DNA of 62,165 nt from Oscillospiraceae bacterium (lineage in GTDB: Bacteria; Bacillota; Clostridia; Oscillospirales; Oscillospiraceae). The translations under genes were made by a program, and so were the position numbers. Below the pieces are notes generated by a model, which did not search any database, was not told the origin of the DNA, and worked only from the letters and a program-made list of their open reading frames with translations. How positions within the stretch are numbered: position 1 is the first letter of the stretch; each line of letters begins with the position of its first letter. The DNA is taken from positions 1 through 62,165 of the forward strand of contig JAISHS010000007.1 in assembly GCA_031262405.1 (NCBI GenBank), read 5' to 3'. Shown piece by piece: positions 25,680 through 35,748 of this stretch.

Positions 25680-25748
25680 ACAATGGACTGGGTATTCGAA
25701 CCCGTGCCGGTTTTTGCCCCTAATCATAAATAAGCACTGGTGGTAACT

Positions 25749-27413
25749 ATGGACGAAAACACAAAAAATTTCATTCACGACTTTATTGACGAGGACCTTG
25801 CCCCCGGCGGTGCTTTCGCCGGAATGACGGTGCACACGCGCTTTCCGCCGGAGCCGAACGGTTACCTGCACATCGGCCACGCCAAAGCGATTTACATCGA
25901 CTTCGGCACCGCGCAAAAATACAAGGGCGTCTGCAACCTGCGCATGGACGACACGAACCCCTCCAAGGAGGACGTCGAATATGTGGACGCGATTAAAGAG
26001 GACATCCACTGGCTGGGCTACGACTGGGAGGACAGGTTCTATTACGCCTCCGACTACTTCGAGCAGCTTTACGGCTTTGCCGTCGAGCTTATCGAAAAGG
26101 GTCTTGCCTATGTCTGCGAGCTGACGCCGGAACAGATGGGTCAGATGCGCGGCAGCGTCGGCGTGCCCGCCCAGTCCCCCTATCGGGACAGGCCCAAGGC
26201 CGAGAGCCTCAATCTCTTCAAGCGTATGCGCGCCGGTGAATTTGAAAACGGAAAATATACCCTCCGCGCCAGAATTGACCTATCCTCCGGCAACTTCAAT
26301 ATGCGCGACCCCGTCATCTACCGTATAAACCACGCCTCCCACCACCGCACAGGGGACGCCTGGTGCATCTATCCCATGTATGACTTCGCCCATCCCATTG
26401 AGGACGCCATAGAGCACATTACCCACTCTCTCTGTTCGCTGGAGTTTGAGGACCACAGACCGCTCTATGACTGGGTGAGAGACAATATCTCCGCGCCCTC
26501 GCGCCCGCGCCAGATCGAATTTGCGCGGCTCGGGATAAACTACACCGTTATGAGCAAGCGCAAGCTCCGTAGGCTTGTGGAGGAGGGCTACGTCTCCGGC
26601 TGGGACGACCCCCGTATGCCCACCCTCTGCGGTCTGCGCCGCCGCGGCTACACCCCCGAGGCAATCCGCAGCTTCTCCGAGCGCAACGGCGTCTCGAAAA
26701 CCGCCTCCACCGTGGAATTCGGCTTTTTGGAGCACTGCCTGCGGGAGGATTTGAATGAAAAAGCCCTCCGCGCAATGGCGGTGTTAGAGCCGATTCCGCT
26801 GACTATTACAAATTACCCGGAGGACAAGTCCGAAACCTTCGAGGTGGAAAATAACCCCAACCGCCCGGAGGACGGCACACGGAGTGTGTCCTTCTCGCGG
26901 AAGCTCTATATTGAGCGCGAGGATTTCATGGAGGAACCGGCGAAGAAATATTTCCGCCTTTTCCCGGGCAATGAGGTTCGCCTCAAGGGCGCCTACGTCG
27001 TAAAATGCACCGGCTGCGTTAAAAACGAGCACGGCGAAATAACCGAGGTTCTCGCCGAATACGACCCCCTAAGCTCCGGCGGCAATCCCGCCGACGGCAG
27101 AAAGATTAAAGGTACTATTCACTGGGCGGACGCGGCAAATTGCCTCGACGCCGAGGTGCGGCTCTATAGTAATCTCTTCTCCGACCCCGACCCCGACTCC
27201 GGCGACAAGGATTTCATAGATTGCCTAAACCCCGATTCACTGACCATGCTCACTGGCTGCAAGGTGGAAAAATATCTCGGCGGCGCCGCCCCCGAGCAGT
27301 CCTTCCAGTTCATGCGCAAGGGCTACTTCTGCTTAGACTCCCGCGACAGCTCTTCGGAGAATCTAGTGTTCAACCGCTCTGTTGCTCTAAAGGACAGCTT
27401 CAAGACAAACTAA
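25749..27413 (+). CDS. glnS: Glutaminyl-tRNA synthetase
   Basis: The 554-residue class I synthetase has the HIGH motif in GYLHIGHAK (about residue 37) and the KMSKS equivalent VMSKRK. The catalytic core and C-terminal anticodon-binding beta-barrels are complete. It charges tRNA-Gln directly, in contrast to the GatCAB route used by most Firmicutes. I use the ATG at 25749; the GTG at 25740 lies in the GGTGG Shine-Dalgarno. It is followed 31 bases later by the first SLH subtilase gene. Confidence 0.95.
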   Translation: MDENTKNFIHDFIDEDLAPGGAFAGMTVHTRFPPEPNGYLHIGHAKAIYIDFGTAQKYKGVCNLRMDDTNPSKEDVEYVDAIKEDIHWLGYDWEDRFYYASDYFEQLYGFAVELIEKGLAYVCELTPEQMGQMRGSVGVPAQSPYRDRPKAESLNLFKRMRAGEFENGKYTLRARIDLSSGNFNMRDPVIYRINHASHHRTGDAWCIYPMYDFAHPIEDAIEHITHSLCSLEFEDHRPLYDWVRDNISAPSRPRQIEFARLGINYTVMSKRKLRRLVEEGYVSGWDDPRMPTLCGLRRRGYTPEAIRSFSERNGVSKTASTVEFGFLEHCLREDLNEKALRAMAVLEPIPLTITNYPEDKSETFEVENNPNRPEDGTRSVSFSRKLYIEREDFMEEPAKKYFRLFPGNEVRLKGAYVVKCTGCVKNEHGEITEVLAEYDPLSSGGNPADGRKIKGTIHWADAANCLDAEVRLYSNLFSDPDPDSGDKDFIDCLNPDSLTMLTGCKVEKYLGGAAPEQSFQFMRKGYFCLDSRDSSSENLVFNRSVALKDSFKTN

Positions 27414-27444
27414 AATATACAATTTGACAAAGAGGAGAGAGAAA

Positions 27445-30400
27445 ATGAACAGAAAAATCCTGAAAGCTCTGAGTCTGCTGCTCTGCGCGGTGCTGGTCTT
27501 CGGCGTCCTGCCGGGCTTCACCGTCCCGCCCGTCGAGGCTCAAGAGTACATAAACAAACCGGTGAGCATATCCGAGGCCGAACAAGCTCTTACGTCAATC
27601 TCCGATCTGGAGCAGCTCTATTCCGAAGACAATCCAAAGCCCATCTCGCAGCTGGCTTCAGTCGGCTCCTTTGAGCTTGACGTGAACGAATACATAGTCT
27701 CCTATCTCAACTCTCTCCTGCACCCGCTGGGCGCGCTCGATTTGGATGACGCGGCGGGATACGTCAGCGTAATCGTTACGCTTCAAGAGCTGCCCGGAGT
27801 GCTCTATAGGGAATATTCGTCCTCCTCTTCCCTGCAGAGCGTTTTGGGCGACACGCCGGACGAGATAAAATCCGAGGCCGCCGCCGTATCGCGCACGGTC
27901 TCCCTTTCGTATCCCATCGAGTTCAGCTATAAAGAGATTTTTTCCGGCTTTGCCGTTACGGTCCCCGCCTCCTACGCTCGCGAGATCGCAAAGATGCCCG
28001 GCGTCTACGCCGTAACCCCCGACTATACCGCCCACGTCTTGACCGAAGACGCCTCGACCCCCGCGCAAAGCTCCCTCGCCGCGTCCGGCTCTCAGCACGG
28101 CATGGCGGCGAGCTTAGAGCTGCTTCAAATCGACGAGCTTCACGACTTAGGCTACACCGGCGCGGGAATCAAGGTCGGCGTTATTGACACCGGCATTGAC
28201 TATAACCACCCGGATTTGAAGGACGCATATGTCTCCGGCTACGACTTCATAGGCAAGGACTCTGACCCCATGGAGGCGACCTATGAGGAGTGGCTGGAAG
28301 CCTATGCGCTTGACCCGGAGGCGTATCCCGAAACTAACGCCGGGGGATGGAACTACTATACCGAACACGGCACCCATGTCTGCGGCACCATCGCAGGTAC
28401 CGGCGGCAGCGGCAGTCCTTACTCAACTCTGGGCATAGCTCCCGACGTTGAGCTTTATGTCGGCCGCGTATTGGGACATTACGGCACCGGTTCGACGAGC
28501 GCCATAGTTGCCGGTATAGAGGATTTTTCAGCCGAAGGTGGATACCTGCCCAAGGTGGACGTGCTTAACGCCTCTCTCGGCTTTAATTCGAATTCAGCCT
28601 ATACCGTCGATGCTGTCGCTTCAAATAACGCCGTTATTGCGGGAGTTAGCATGGTAGTAGCTACCGGTAACAGCGCCTCTGATTCGATCCCCGATCACCG
28701 CAGCCTATATACCCTTGGAAGCCCGGCCTCTGCCGCTCTGCCCATCGCCGTCGGTGCGACTGACGTCGGCGGACAAACCATCGGAGTCTATAAAAACGCC
28801 GCAGTTTACACAGCGGGCGGCGAGGCTCTCGCGGCAGATTTCAATATAGTTGTTGAAAGCTCGGGTTATTCTGACTCTTTCGCGGACGACGTCATAACAA
28901 CGGGCGGCGGCGAGCTTATTGCCGGGACCTTCGGCTATCCCCTCTATCCTGTCGGCGACATGATAGAGGCGACGACGCCGGAGGAGCTTGCGGCTCTGGA
29001 TGACGGCTCTCTTAACGGTAAGATTTTGGTAATCATGCGCGGCGCAATAATGGTTACTGAGATACTTTCCGAGGTTTCGCGCCTCGACGCCGCCGGTATT
29101 ATAATTGTAAATAACCAGCCTTACATCTCCAAAACCTCGCTCACCGGTTTAAAACCCGACGGTTTTCCGGTTATGACAGCCACCTCCCTTTTGGCGGATC
29201 TTCTTGCCGAGAATTTCGAGAAGGAGCTTTATCTTGACTTAGGCGCCTTTTCCACTTATGACCGTCCCAACGAAATAGCCTTTTTCAGCTCAAACGGTCC
29301 CATTCCCGAAACCGCCCAGATAAAGCCCGACATAGTCGCCCCCGGCTTTGCAATTGTATCGACCGTACCCGCGGGCTATATCAACCCGGACCATAACACA
29401 ACCGACTACAGCTATGCCTATCTCTCAATGATGGGAACCAGCATGGCCTCCCCGCACGTCGCGGGAATCGCGGCGCTCATGCGTCAGGCTTTCCCGGAGG
29501 CTTCTCCCAATGAGATAAAGGCGCGGCTCATGAACACCGCCGACAGCGATATCATAAAGGCGAGCGCTAACTATCCCGCTCCCGGCGGTTCTTCGGACAT
29601 AACCCAAGCCTCCGTAATGGAGGTCGGCGCGGGTTTAGTCCAGCCCTATGCCGCGATAATGGAGAAAACCGACTTTTACGCCGAGTCACCTGTTGTCGCC
29701 TACAGCGATGTTGAAATTTCTTCGGAAGCTTTGCTGACCTCCGGCTCAATAACCTTCGGCTATGTCCCCGCAGGTTCCTCCGCCACGCTTCCCATAATCA
29801 TGCACAACAACTCTGACACGGCAAAGCAGGTCAGTCTGACGCACCGCTTCATCCTATCCCGCTACTCCGGCAACGCTGTCTCTGACGGCTTGAGCCTGAG
29901 CTTTTCTGACCCGGGCGCGAGCGTAACTGTTCCCGCGCTCTCCGAAGCGCTCACCTACGTAACAGTTTCTGTCCCCGAGGGGCTGGCTTATGGTACGATT
30001 TATGAGGGCTATGTAACTCTGACGACGGGCTCCGAGACCTACACTCTGCCCTTCGCCCTAACAGTCGGCGACTCCGGCACTCTTAACCCCGACACTATGC
30101 GCGGCTACATCTCAAAACCGGTGATTACCGCCAGCGCCGATTTCGCCGAGCAAGACCTCTCCCAATATCTGGAGGTTGTTTTTGATTATTCCGGCACGTG
30201 GCCGAATAACTTACTTCTCTTCTTGGTGGAAGACCAATTCGGAGAGACCGGACTGATGTACACTGCTTACAATCCCCTTGCCCCCGGAAGCTCCGTACTG
30301 GACGAAAACGATATTTACCTGCTTTCAAACCTGTATCATCCCTGGGACTCAGAGGCCGGGAAGTATGCCGCCGAAGCCGTGCCTCTGCCGGACGGACCCT

Positions 30401-31455
30401 ACACGCTGTACGCCGCCTATCATGAATACACAGCGGACGACCAATACCCCTATTATCCTGCATATGAGCTGGGCGACTTCCTGGTGAACAGCACTCCTCC
30501 CAATCTCAACTTTGATGAGGACGTCTATATTCGCTCCGAAAACGGTGACTACACCGTAACTGGCGATGCTAGCTTCACAATGGATTACGACGCCAACGCC
30601 ATCAATATCGAATACGGCGGCTCTCTTGAGCCGGGCGACGTCGTCTCCGTCAAGGCCAATATCTACAGCTACGCTATCGCCCGCGCGGGTCTCTTTGACG
30701 TCATGTATAACTACGACACCTTTGTCAGCTGGCTGACCGGCGGCGGCTCGGAGCTTGTCTCGGAACCCTTCGACAAGAGCTTCAATGTGCTCCATCTGCA
30801 ACGCGGCAAGTCGATTGCCGAGCAGCATACCGACAAAGACGGAAATGTCTGGATAGACCTTAAGCTGCCCTATGCTTTCTCCGAGGAGCCGATAAAAATC
30901 TATGATCTCTCCGCGGCTGACTGCTCCCAGCCCCTTCTCGCCGCAGGCGGCGCGGCGCTCTGCAATAATATGGGCAAAGAGTATTCCATCTCTGTGAGCA
31001 CAGACAATCCCCTTGAGGCTCTGCCCTTTGAGGACGTATCGGTTGACGACTGGTTCTATGCCGACGCGCAGTTTGCCTACGCCTTCGGCCTTATGGAGGG
31101 CACAAGCTCTGAGAGCCCGAGCTTCTCCCCTCGCTCTCCCATGACCCGCGCGATGGTCTGGACTATGCTCGCGAGACTTTCCGGCGAGACCATAACCGGC
31201 GAGACTTGGATTGAGGCCGCTCAGGCTTGGGCGATCGAAACCGGCGTCTCGGACGGCGCCAATCCGAACGGCAGCGTCACCCGCCGCCAGCTTGCGACCA
31301 TGCTCTACCGCTACGCCGGAGGCGTGGATGGTTGGCCGGACGAGGCCATGGAGTGGGTACAGAACCTCGGAATAATAAACGACGGCAGACCCGACGATAC
31401 CGCAGTCCGCTCCGAAGTCGCCGCTATTTTCCACCGCTATTTAGAGAACCTCTGA
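27445..31455 (+). CDS. SLH-anchored subtilisin-like protease 1
   Basis: The 1336-residue secreted S8 protease has a signal peptide (about 1-33), a propeptide/inhibitor I9-like region (about 100-200), and a catalytic triad D248 (VIDTGIDYNHPDL), H308 (EHGTHVCG) and S666 (MMGTSMASPHVAG). The long His-Ser spacing holds a PA domain (about 480-610; GKILVIMRG, IIIVNNQPY). C-terminal to it are Fn3-like beta domains, then three SLH repeats (about 1195-1335; FEDVSVDDWFYADAQ, TRAMVWTMLARLSG, TRRQLATMLYRYAG) that bind wall polymer. The start follows GAGGAGAG. It is closely related to the next gene. Confidence 0.92.
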   Translation: MNRKILKALSLLLCAVLVFGVLPGFTVPPVEAQEYINKPVSISEAEQALTSISDLEQLYSEDNPKPISQLASVGSFELDVNEYIVSYLNSLLHPLGALDLDDAAGYVSVIVTLQELPGVLYREYSSSSSLQSVLGDTPDEIKSEAAAVSRTVSLSYPIEFSYKEIFSGFAVTVPASYAREIAKMPGVYAVTPDYTAHVLTEDASTPAQSSLAASGSQHGMAASLELLQIDELHDLGYTGAGIKVGVIDTGIDYNHPDLKDAYVSGYDFIGKDSDPMEATYEEWLEAYALDPEAYPETNAGGWNYYTEHGTHVCGTIAGTGGSGSPYSTLGIAPDVELYVGRVLGHYGTGSTSAIVAGIEDFSAEGGYLPKVDVLNASLGFNSNSAYTVDAVASNNAVIAGVSMVVATGNSASDSIPDHRSLYTLGSPASAALPIAVGATDVGGQTIGVYKNAAVYTAGGEALAADFNIVVESSGYSDSFADDVITTGGGELIAGTFGYPLYPVGDMIEATTPEELAALDDGSLNGKILVIMRGAIMVTEILSEVSRLDAAGIIIVNNQPYISKTSLTGLKPDGFPVMTATSLLADLLAENFEKELYLDLGAFSTYDRPNEIAFFSSNGPIPETAQIKPDIVAPGFAIVSTVPAGYINPDHNTTDYSYAYLSMMGTSMASPHVAGIAALMRQAFPEASPNEIKARLMNTADSDIIKASANYPAPGGSSDITQASVMEVGAGLVQPYAAIMEKTDFYAESPVVAYSDVEISSEALLTSGSITFGYVPAGSSATLPIIMHNNSDTAKQVSLTHRFILSRYSGNAVSDGLSLSFSDPGASVTVPALSEALTYVTVSVPEGLAYGTIYEGYVTLTTGSETYTLPFALTVGDSGTLNPDTMRGYISKPVITASADFAEQDLSQYLEVVFDYSGTWPNNLLLFLVEDQFGETGLMYTAYNPLAPGSSVLDENDIYLLSNLYHPWDSEAGKYAAEAVPLPDGPYTLYAAYHEYTADDQYPYYPAYELGDFLVNSTPPNLNFDEDVYIRSENGDYTVTGDASFTMDYDANAINIEYGGSLEPGDVVSVKANIYSYAIARAGLFDVMYNYDTFVSWLTGGGSELVSEPFDKSFNVLHLQRGKSIAEQHTDKDGNVWIDLKLPYAFSEEPIKIYDLSAADCSQPLLAAGGAALCNNMGKEYSISVSTDNPLEALPFEDVSVDDWFYADAQFAYAFGLMEGTSSESPSFSPRSPMTRAMVWTMLARLSGETITGETWIEAAQAWAIETGVSDGANPNGSVTRRQLATMLYRYAGGVDGWPDEAMEWVQNLGIINDGRPDDTAVRSEVAAIFHRYLENL

Positions 31456-31460
31456 TTTGG

Positions 31461-31487
31461 GTAAGCTCTGATTTAATCAGAGCTTAC
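31461..31487 (+). terminator. Hairpin between the two subtilase genes
   Basis: GTAAGCTCTGATT (31461-31473) and its exact complement (31475-31487) are followed by TTCGTT. The stem is perfect but the T-run is poor, so termination may be partial. Confidence 0.65.
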
Positions 31488-31519
31488 TTCGTTAAAAAAT
31501 GTATTAGGAGACAGATAAA

Positions 31520-34500
31520 ATGAACAAAAGGTTCGTAAAGCTTCTGAGCCTGCTGCTCTGCGCCGTCATGATTTTCGGCATCCTGCCGGGCTTCACCGCC
31601 CCACCCACCGAAGAAAACCCCGTGCCCATCTCTCAGCTTGCCTCTGTTTCCTCCGGCGAGTTTGACGAGAACGAATACATAGTCTCCTATCTGAACTCTC
31701 TTCTGCACCCACTGGGCGCGCTTGATCTTGACGACGCGGCGGGGATGGTGAGCGTAATCGTCACGCTCAAGGAGCTGCCCGGCGTGCTCTACGACATATA
31801 TTCGTCCTCCTCGACCTTGCAGAGCGTTCTCGGCGACACGCCTGACGAGTTAATGTCCGAGGCCGCCGCCGTCTCGCGCACGGTCTCGCTCTCCTATCCC
31901 ATCGAGCATACGTATACAGAGGTTCTCAGCGGCTTTGCTGTTACGGTCCCCGTCTCCTATGCTCGAGAAATCGCGAAGATGCCCGGCGTTTACGCTGTAA
32001 CCCCCGATACCCCCGTCTACCTCACGGATGAAGAGGTCTCAGCCCCCGCGCAAAGCTCCGTCGCCGCAGTTGGGGGCCCTCAGCACGGTATGGCTCCGAG
32101 CCTTGATTTGCTCCGTATTAACGAGCTTCACGAGCAGGGCTTCACCGGCGCGGGAATCAAGGTCGGCGTCATTGACACCGGCATCGACTATAATCACCCG
32201 GATCTCAAGGACGCCTATGTCGGCGGCTACGACTTCATTGACGACGACAATGACCCCATGGAGGCCACCTATGAGGATTGGCAGGCAGCTTTCGCTCTCG
32301 ACCCCGAAGCGTATCCCGAGGTAAATGTCGGCGGCAACGAATACTATACCAGTCACGGCACCCATGTCTCCGGCACAATCGTCGGTTCCGGCGTAAACGA
32401 CAGTCCTCTCTCAACTCTGGGCGTGGCTCCCGACGCCGATCTCTATGTCGCCCGCGTCATGGGCGAATATAGCAGCGGAGTTTCTTCCACTTCAATGGTC
32501 GCTATTGATGACTTCGCGGCTGAAGGCGGCCATCTGCCCAAGGTAGACGTTATTAATATGTCTATCGGCTCTTTTGTTAACACTAGCTACACCGTGCGAA
32601 GTGTCGTCGTGAATAACGCGATATTGGCGGGTCTTAACTTTGTGTTAACCCCCGGCAACTATGCCGATGCTGTAGTCCCCGGTCATCGCAGTCCGTATAC
32701 CGCCATAGAGCCCGGCACAGCAACCCTGCCGATCACCGTGGGCGCGACTATGGCAGGCGGAACGTATACCCTGTCCTATAACAACGCCGCGATAAACACA
32801 GCGCAGGGCGTTGCTATCGCTGAAAACGTCTATCTGTATGTTGAAGGCTCGGATTTTTTAGACTCTTTTGCGGACGACGTCATAATAACACGCAAGGGCG
32901 ATCTGCTTGCCGGGAGCTTCGGCTATCCCCTCTATCCTGTCGGCGACATGGCGGGGGCGACGACTTATGAAGAGCTTGCCGCTCTGGAGGACGGCTCTCT
33001 TACCGGTAAGATTCTTGTAATTAAGCGCGGCGTGATACAATTTGTTGATATGCTCCCCGAGGCTCTTCGTCTGAACGCGGGAGCGCTTCTGCTTGTCAAT
33101 AATCAGCCTTCTGCCCTCTCAGGCACTCAGCTTTCCGGTTCTAAAGAGAACAGTCTGCCTGTACTGACGGCATCCTCCGCTCTGGCGGACCTTCTCGCCT
33201 TGAGCCCCGGGCAGGAGCTGTATCTTGACTTAGGCGCCCTAGCGCACGAAGGTACGCCCCATGAAATAGCTTTTTTCAGCGGAATGGGTCCCGCAGCCGA
33301 CACCGCTCTGATAAAGCCCGACATACTCGCCCCCGGCTATGCTGTTCTATCAACAGTGCCCGCCTTCAGTATCAATTCCGATCATAACGCGACGGATTAC
33401 AGCTGTGCCTATCAAGCATTTTACGGGACAAGCATGGCAGCCCCGCACGTAGCTGGAATCGCCGTGCTGATGTGTCAGGCCTTCCCTGAGGCAACTCCTG
33501 CCGAGATTAAGGCGCGGCTTATGAACACCGCCGACAGCGAGATCACAAAGGCAAGCAGCACCTATCCCGCGCCCGGCGGCTCAACTAACACAACACAGGC
33601 CTCCGTTATGGAAGTCGGCGCGGGTCTAGTGCAGCCCTATGACGCGATAATGGGAACGGGCGATTTCTATGCCGAAGCTCCTGTCGTTATAGTCGGGCAA
33701 AGTGCGCAGGAGCCCACTTCCATGGGAACCACGGGCTCAATTAACTTCGGCTATGTCCCCTCCGGCGGCACGGCTACGCTGCCCATAATCATGCACAACA
33801 AGTCTGCCGCCGAAAAACAGGTCTCACTCTCCTCCCGCTTCATCCTCTCCCGCTATTCCGGAAACGCCGGAGCGGACGGCGTGACGCTGAGCTTTTCTGA
33901 GCCGGGCGCGAGCGTGACAATTCCCGCCGCAGCCGAGGCGCGAACCTCCGTGACCGTTTCCGTCCCCGAGGGACTTTCTACCGGCACGATTTACGAGGGC
34001 TATGTCACCCTCACGACAGGCTCCGACCAGTACACGATACCCTTCGCCGTGGTCGTCGGCGCCTCTCCCGTCTTTGATGAAGACTCTGTGCGCGGCTTCA
34101 TCTCAAAGCCCGTGCTCACTACCGATAGCGACGCCGCCGAGGCTCCGGCCTCCGAAATGCTGGAGGTGGTTTTGGACTATTCCGGCGTCTGGCCGAGGAA
34201 TGAGATTTCCTTTTTGGTGGAAGACCAATTCGACAATGTAGGAAAGCTGGTCAGCACTTTCATGGCTTACATTCCCGGACGCCCAATTCTCGAGCAAAAT
34301 GATATTTACCTGCTTTCAAATCTATATTACCCCATTGACCCAGAGACCGAAGTGCTTGCCGCCGAGGCCGTGCCACTGCCGGACGGCCCCTACACTCTCT
34401 ATGCTACCGCCACTGCTATAAGTGACGAAACCTACGAGGAGGTAATAACCTTTGCCTTTGAGTTGGGCGGCTTCCTTGTAAACAGCACCCCGCCCACCCT

Positions 34501-35452
34501 CAACCTAGACAGGGACGAAGGCGTTTATATTCGCTCCGAAAACGGGGATTACACCCTCACCGGCGACGCTTCCGCCGCGTATAACTACAGTACCAAAACG
34601 CTCAACATTGAATACGGCGGCTCTCTTGAGCCGGGCGATGTTGTCTCCGTCAAAGCCAATATCTACAGCCCCGCCATTGCCCGCACCGGTCTCTTTGATA
34701 TCATGTATAACTACGACGCCTTCGAGAGTTGGCAAAACGGCGGCACAGAGCTTCTCTCCGCCCCCTTCGACCAGAGCTTTAACGTGCTTTACCTGTACCG
34801 GGGTCTGAGCCAAGCTAAGCAGCATACCGACAAGGACGGAAATGTCTGGATTGACGTCAAACTCCCCTATGCCTTCTCCGATGAGCCGATAAAAATTTAC
34901 GACCTCATCGCCGGGGACTGCGCCCAACCCCTCCTCAGCTACGGCGGCGAGCAGGTTGTCAACAATATGGGTGAAGAGTATTCCATCTCCGTGAGCACAG
35001 ACAAGGTGCTCGGGAAACTGCCCTTCAATGACGTCTCTGAAACCGACTGGTTTTATGCCGACGCGCAATATGTCTACGCCTTCGGCATTATGGAGGGTAC
35101 CAGCACCCAGCCCGCTACCTTCTCCCCCCGGTCTCAGATGACCCGCGCGATGGTCTGGACTATGCTCGCAAGACTGAGCGGCAAGGCCATAACCGGCGAC
35201 ACTTGGATTGAGCAGGCACGGGCTTGGGCGACCGAAAACGGCGTCTCCGACGGCGCCAATCCAAACGGCAGCGTCACAAGACGCCAGCTTGCGACCATGC
35301 TCTACCGCTACTCCGGCGGCGCAGACGGTTGGCCGAACGAGGCCATGAGCTGGGCGGAATCGAACAAACTTATAAGCGACGGCCGACCCGACGACGCCGC
35401 GAAGCGAAACGAAGTCGCCGCAATTTTCCGCCGCTACTTGAGCGCTGAATAA
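31520..35452 (+). CDS. SLH-anchored subtilisin-like protease 2
   Basis: The 1310-residue paralogue of the preceding gene has the same order: signal peptide, propeptide, S8 domain with inserted PA domain, beta domains and three SLH repeats. The catalytic residues are present: D219 (VIDTGIDYNHPDL), H279 (SHGTHVSG) and S638 (FYGTSMAAPHVAG). Long blocks are nearly identical to protease 1 (for instance NEYIVSYLNSLLHPLGALDL), while the PA region and active-site flanks differ, suggesting different substrates after duplication. It lacks about 30 residues after the signal peptide compared with protease 1. AGGAGA precedes the ATG. Confidence 0.92.
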   Translation: MNKRFVKLLSLLLCAVMIFGILPGFTAPPTEENPVPISQLASVSSGEFDENEYIVSYLNSLLHPLGALDLDDAAGMVSVIVTLKELPGVLYDIYSSSSTLQSVLGDTPDELMSEAAAVSRTVSLSYPIEHTYTEVLSGFAVTVPVSYAREIAKMPGVYAVTPDTPVYLTDEEVSAPAQSSVAAVGGPQHGMAPSLDLLRINELHEQGFTGAGIKVGVIDTGIDYNHPDLKDAYVGGYDFIDDDNDPMEATYEDWQAAFALDPEAYPEVNVGGNEYYTSHGTHVSGTIVGSGVNDSPLSTLGVAPDADLYVARVMGEYSSGVSSTSMVAIDDFAAEGGHLPKVDVINMSIGSFVNTSYTVRSVVVNNAILAGLNFVLTPGNYADAVVPGHRSPYTAIEPGTATLPITVGATMAGGTYTLSYNNAAINTAQGVAIAENVYLYVEGSDFLDSFADDVIITRKGDLLAGSFGYPLYPVGDMAGATTYEELAALEDGSLTGKILVIKRGVIQFVDMLPEALRLNAGALLLVNNQPSALSGTQLSGSKENSLPVLTASSALADLLALSPGQELYLDLGALAHEGTPHEIAFFSGMGPAADTALIKPDILAPGYAVLSTVPAFSINSDHNATDYSCAYQAFYGTSMAAPHVAGIAVLMCQAFPEATPAEIKARLMNTADSEITKASSTYPAPGGSTNTTQASVMEVGAGLVQPYDAIMGTGDFYAEAPVVIVGQSAQEPTSMGTTGSINFGYVPSGGTATLPIIMHNKSAAEKQVSLSSRFILSRYSGNAGADGVTLSFSEPGASVTIPAAAEARTSVTVSVPEGLSTGTIYEGYVTLTTGSDQYTIPFAVVVGASPVFDEDSVRGFISKPVLTTDSDAAEAPASEMLEVVLDYSGVWPRNEISFLVEDQFDNVGKLVSTFMAYIPGRPILEQNDIYLLSNLYYPIDPETEVLAAEAVPLPDGPYTLYATATAISDETYEEVITFAFELGGFLVNSTPPTLNLDRDEGVYIRSENGDYTLTGDASAAYNYSTKTLNIEYGGSLEPGDVVSVKANIYSPAIARTGLFDIMYNYDAFESWQNGGTELLSAPFDQSFNVLYLYRGLSQAKQHTDKDGNVWIDVKLPYAFSDEPIKIYDLIAGDCAQPLLSYGGEQVVNNMGEEYSISVSTDKVLGKLPFNDVSETDWFYADAQYVYAFGIMEGTSTQPATFSPRSQMTRAMVWTMLARLSGKAITGDTWIEQARAWATENGVSDGANPNGSVTRRQLATMLYRYSGGADGWPNEAMSWAESNKLISDGRPDDAAKRNEVAAIFRRYLSAE

Positions 35453-35468
35453 ATGCCATATTCTCTGA

Positions 35469-35504
35469 GAATCCGCCGGATAACCGGCGGATTCTTTAAT
35501 ATTT
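35469..35504 (+). terminator. Terminator of the second subtilase gene
   Basis: An 11-bp perfect stem, GAATCCGCCGG (35469-35479) with CCGGCGGATTC (35484-35494), has a 4-base loop and is followed by TTTAATATTT. Confidence 0.85.
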
Positions 35505-35569
35505 CGGACTATTAAACTCTCAAACGCTCTTCTTTTCGCTAAATGCAAGAATTGGCTAATGTTACCGTA

Positions 35570-35605
35570 TTGTAACTCTTTTGTAATCTTCTTGTCGATT
35601 TGTAA
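35570..35605. repeat. TTGTAA repeats upstream of the chemoreceptor promoter
   Basis: TTGTAA occurs at 35570-35575, 35581-35586 and 35600-35605, with TTGTCG at 35593. The roughly 11-12-base phasing of the first three suggests sites on one face of the helix, 25-60 bases upstream of the -35. Confidence 0.45.
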
Positions 35606-35627
35606 CCAATTTGCAATTACATGTTAA

Positions 35628-35656
35628 TTGATATGTCGAAAAACAAATGTTATAAT
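35628..35656 (+). promoter_or_regulatory. Chemoreceptor promoter with 0A-like site in the spacer
   Basis: TTGATA (35628-35633) and TATAAT (35651-35656) have a 17-base spacer. The spacer starts with TGTCGAAA (35634-35641), which contains the 0A-box core TGTCGAA. Spo0A bound there would cover the -35/-10 gap, so repression at sporulation onset is predicted. Confidence 0.7.
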
Positions 35657-35748
35657 TTATTTGCGGTATTTCAATGTAAATCCTATTGTTTTAGAGTTTA
35701 CACTGGATTTTTTTGTAAATACACGTCTTTCAAGAGGAGAAAATTTAG

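Noticed and set aside
25681-25748. tRNA T-arm-like GGGTATTCGAACCC before glnS, or a T-box
   Set aside because: There is no acceptor stem, anticodon arm, T-box sequence or terminator. It is just a short hairpin in a leader of about 60 bases.
34505-35548. Minus-strand frame of 347 codons opposite the second subtilase
   Set aside because: A similar antisense frame appears opposite the first subtilase because the genes are duplicates, so its apparent conservation is a by-product of the sense genes.
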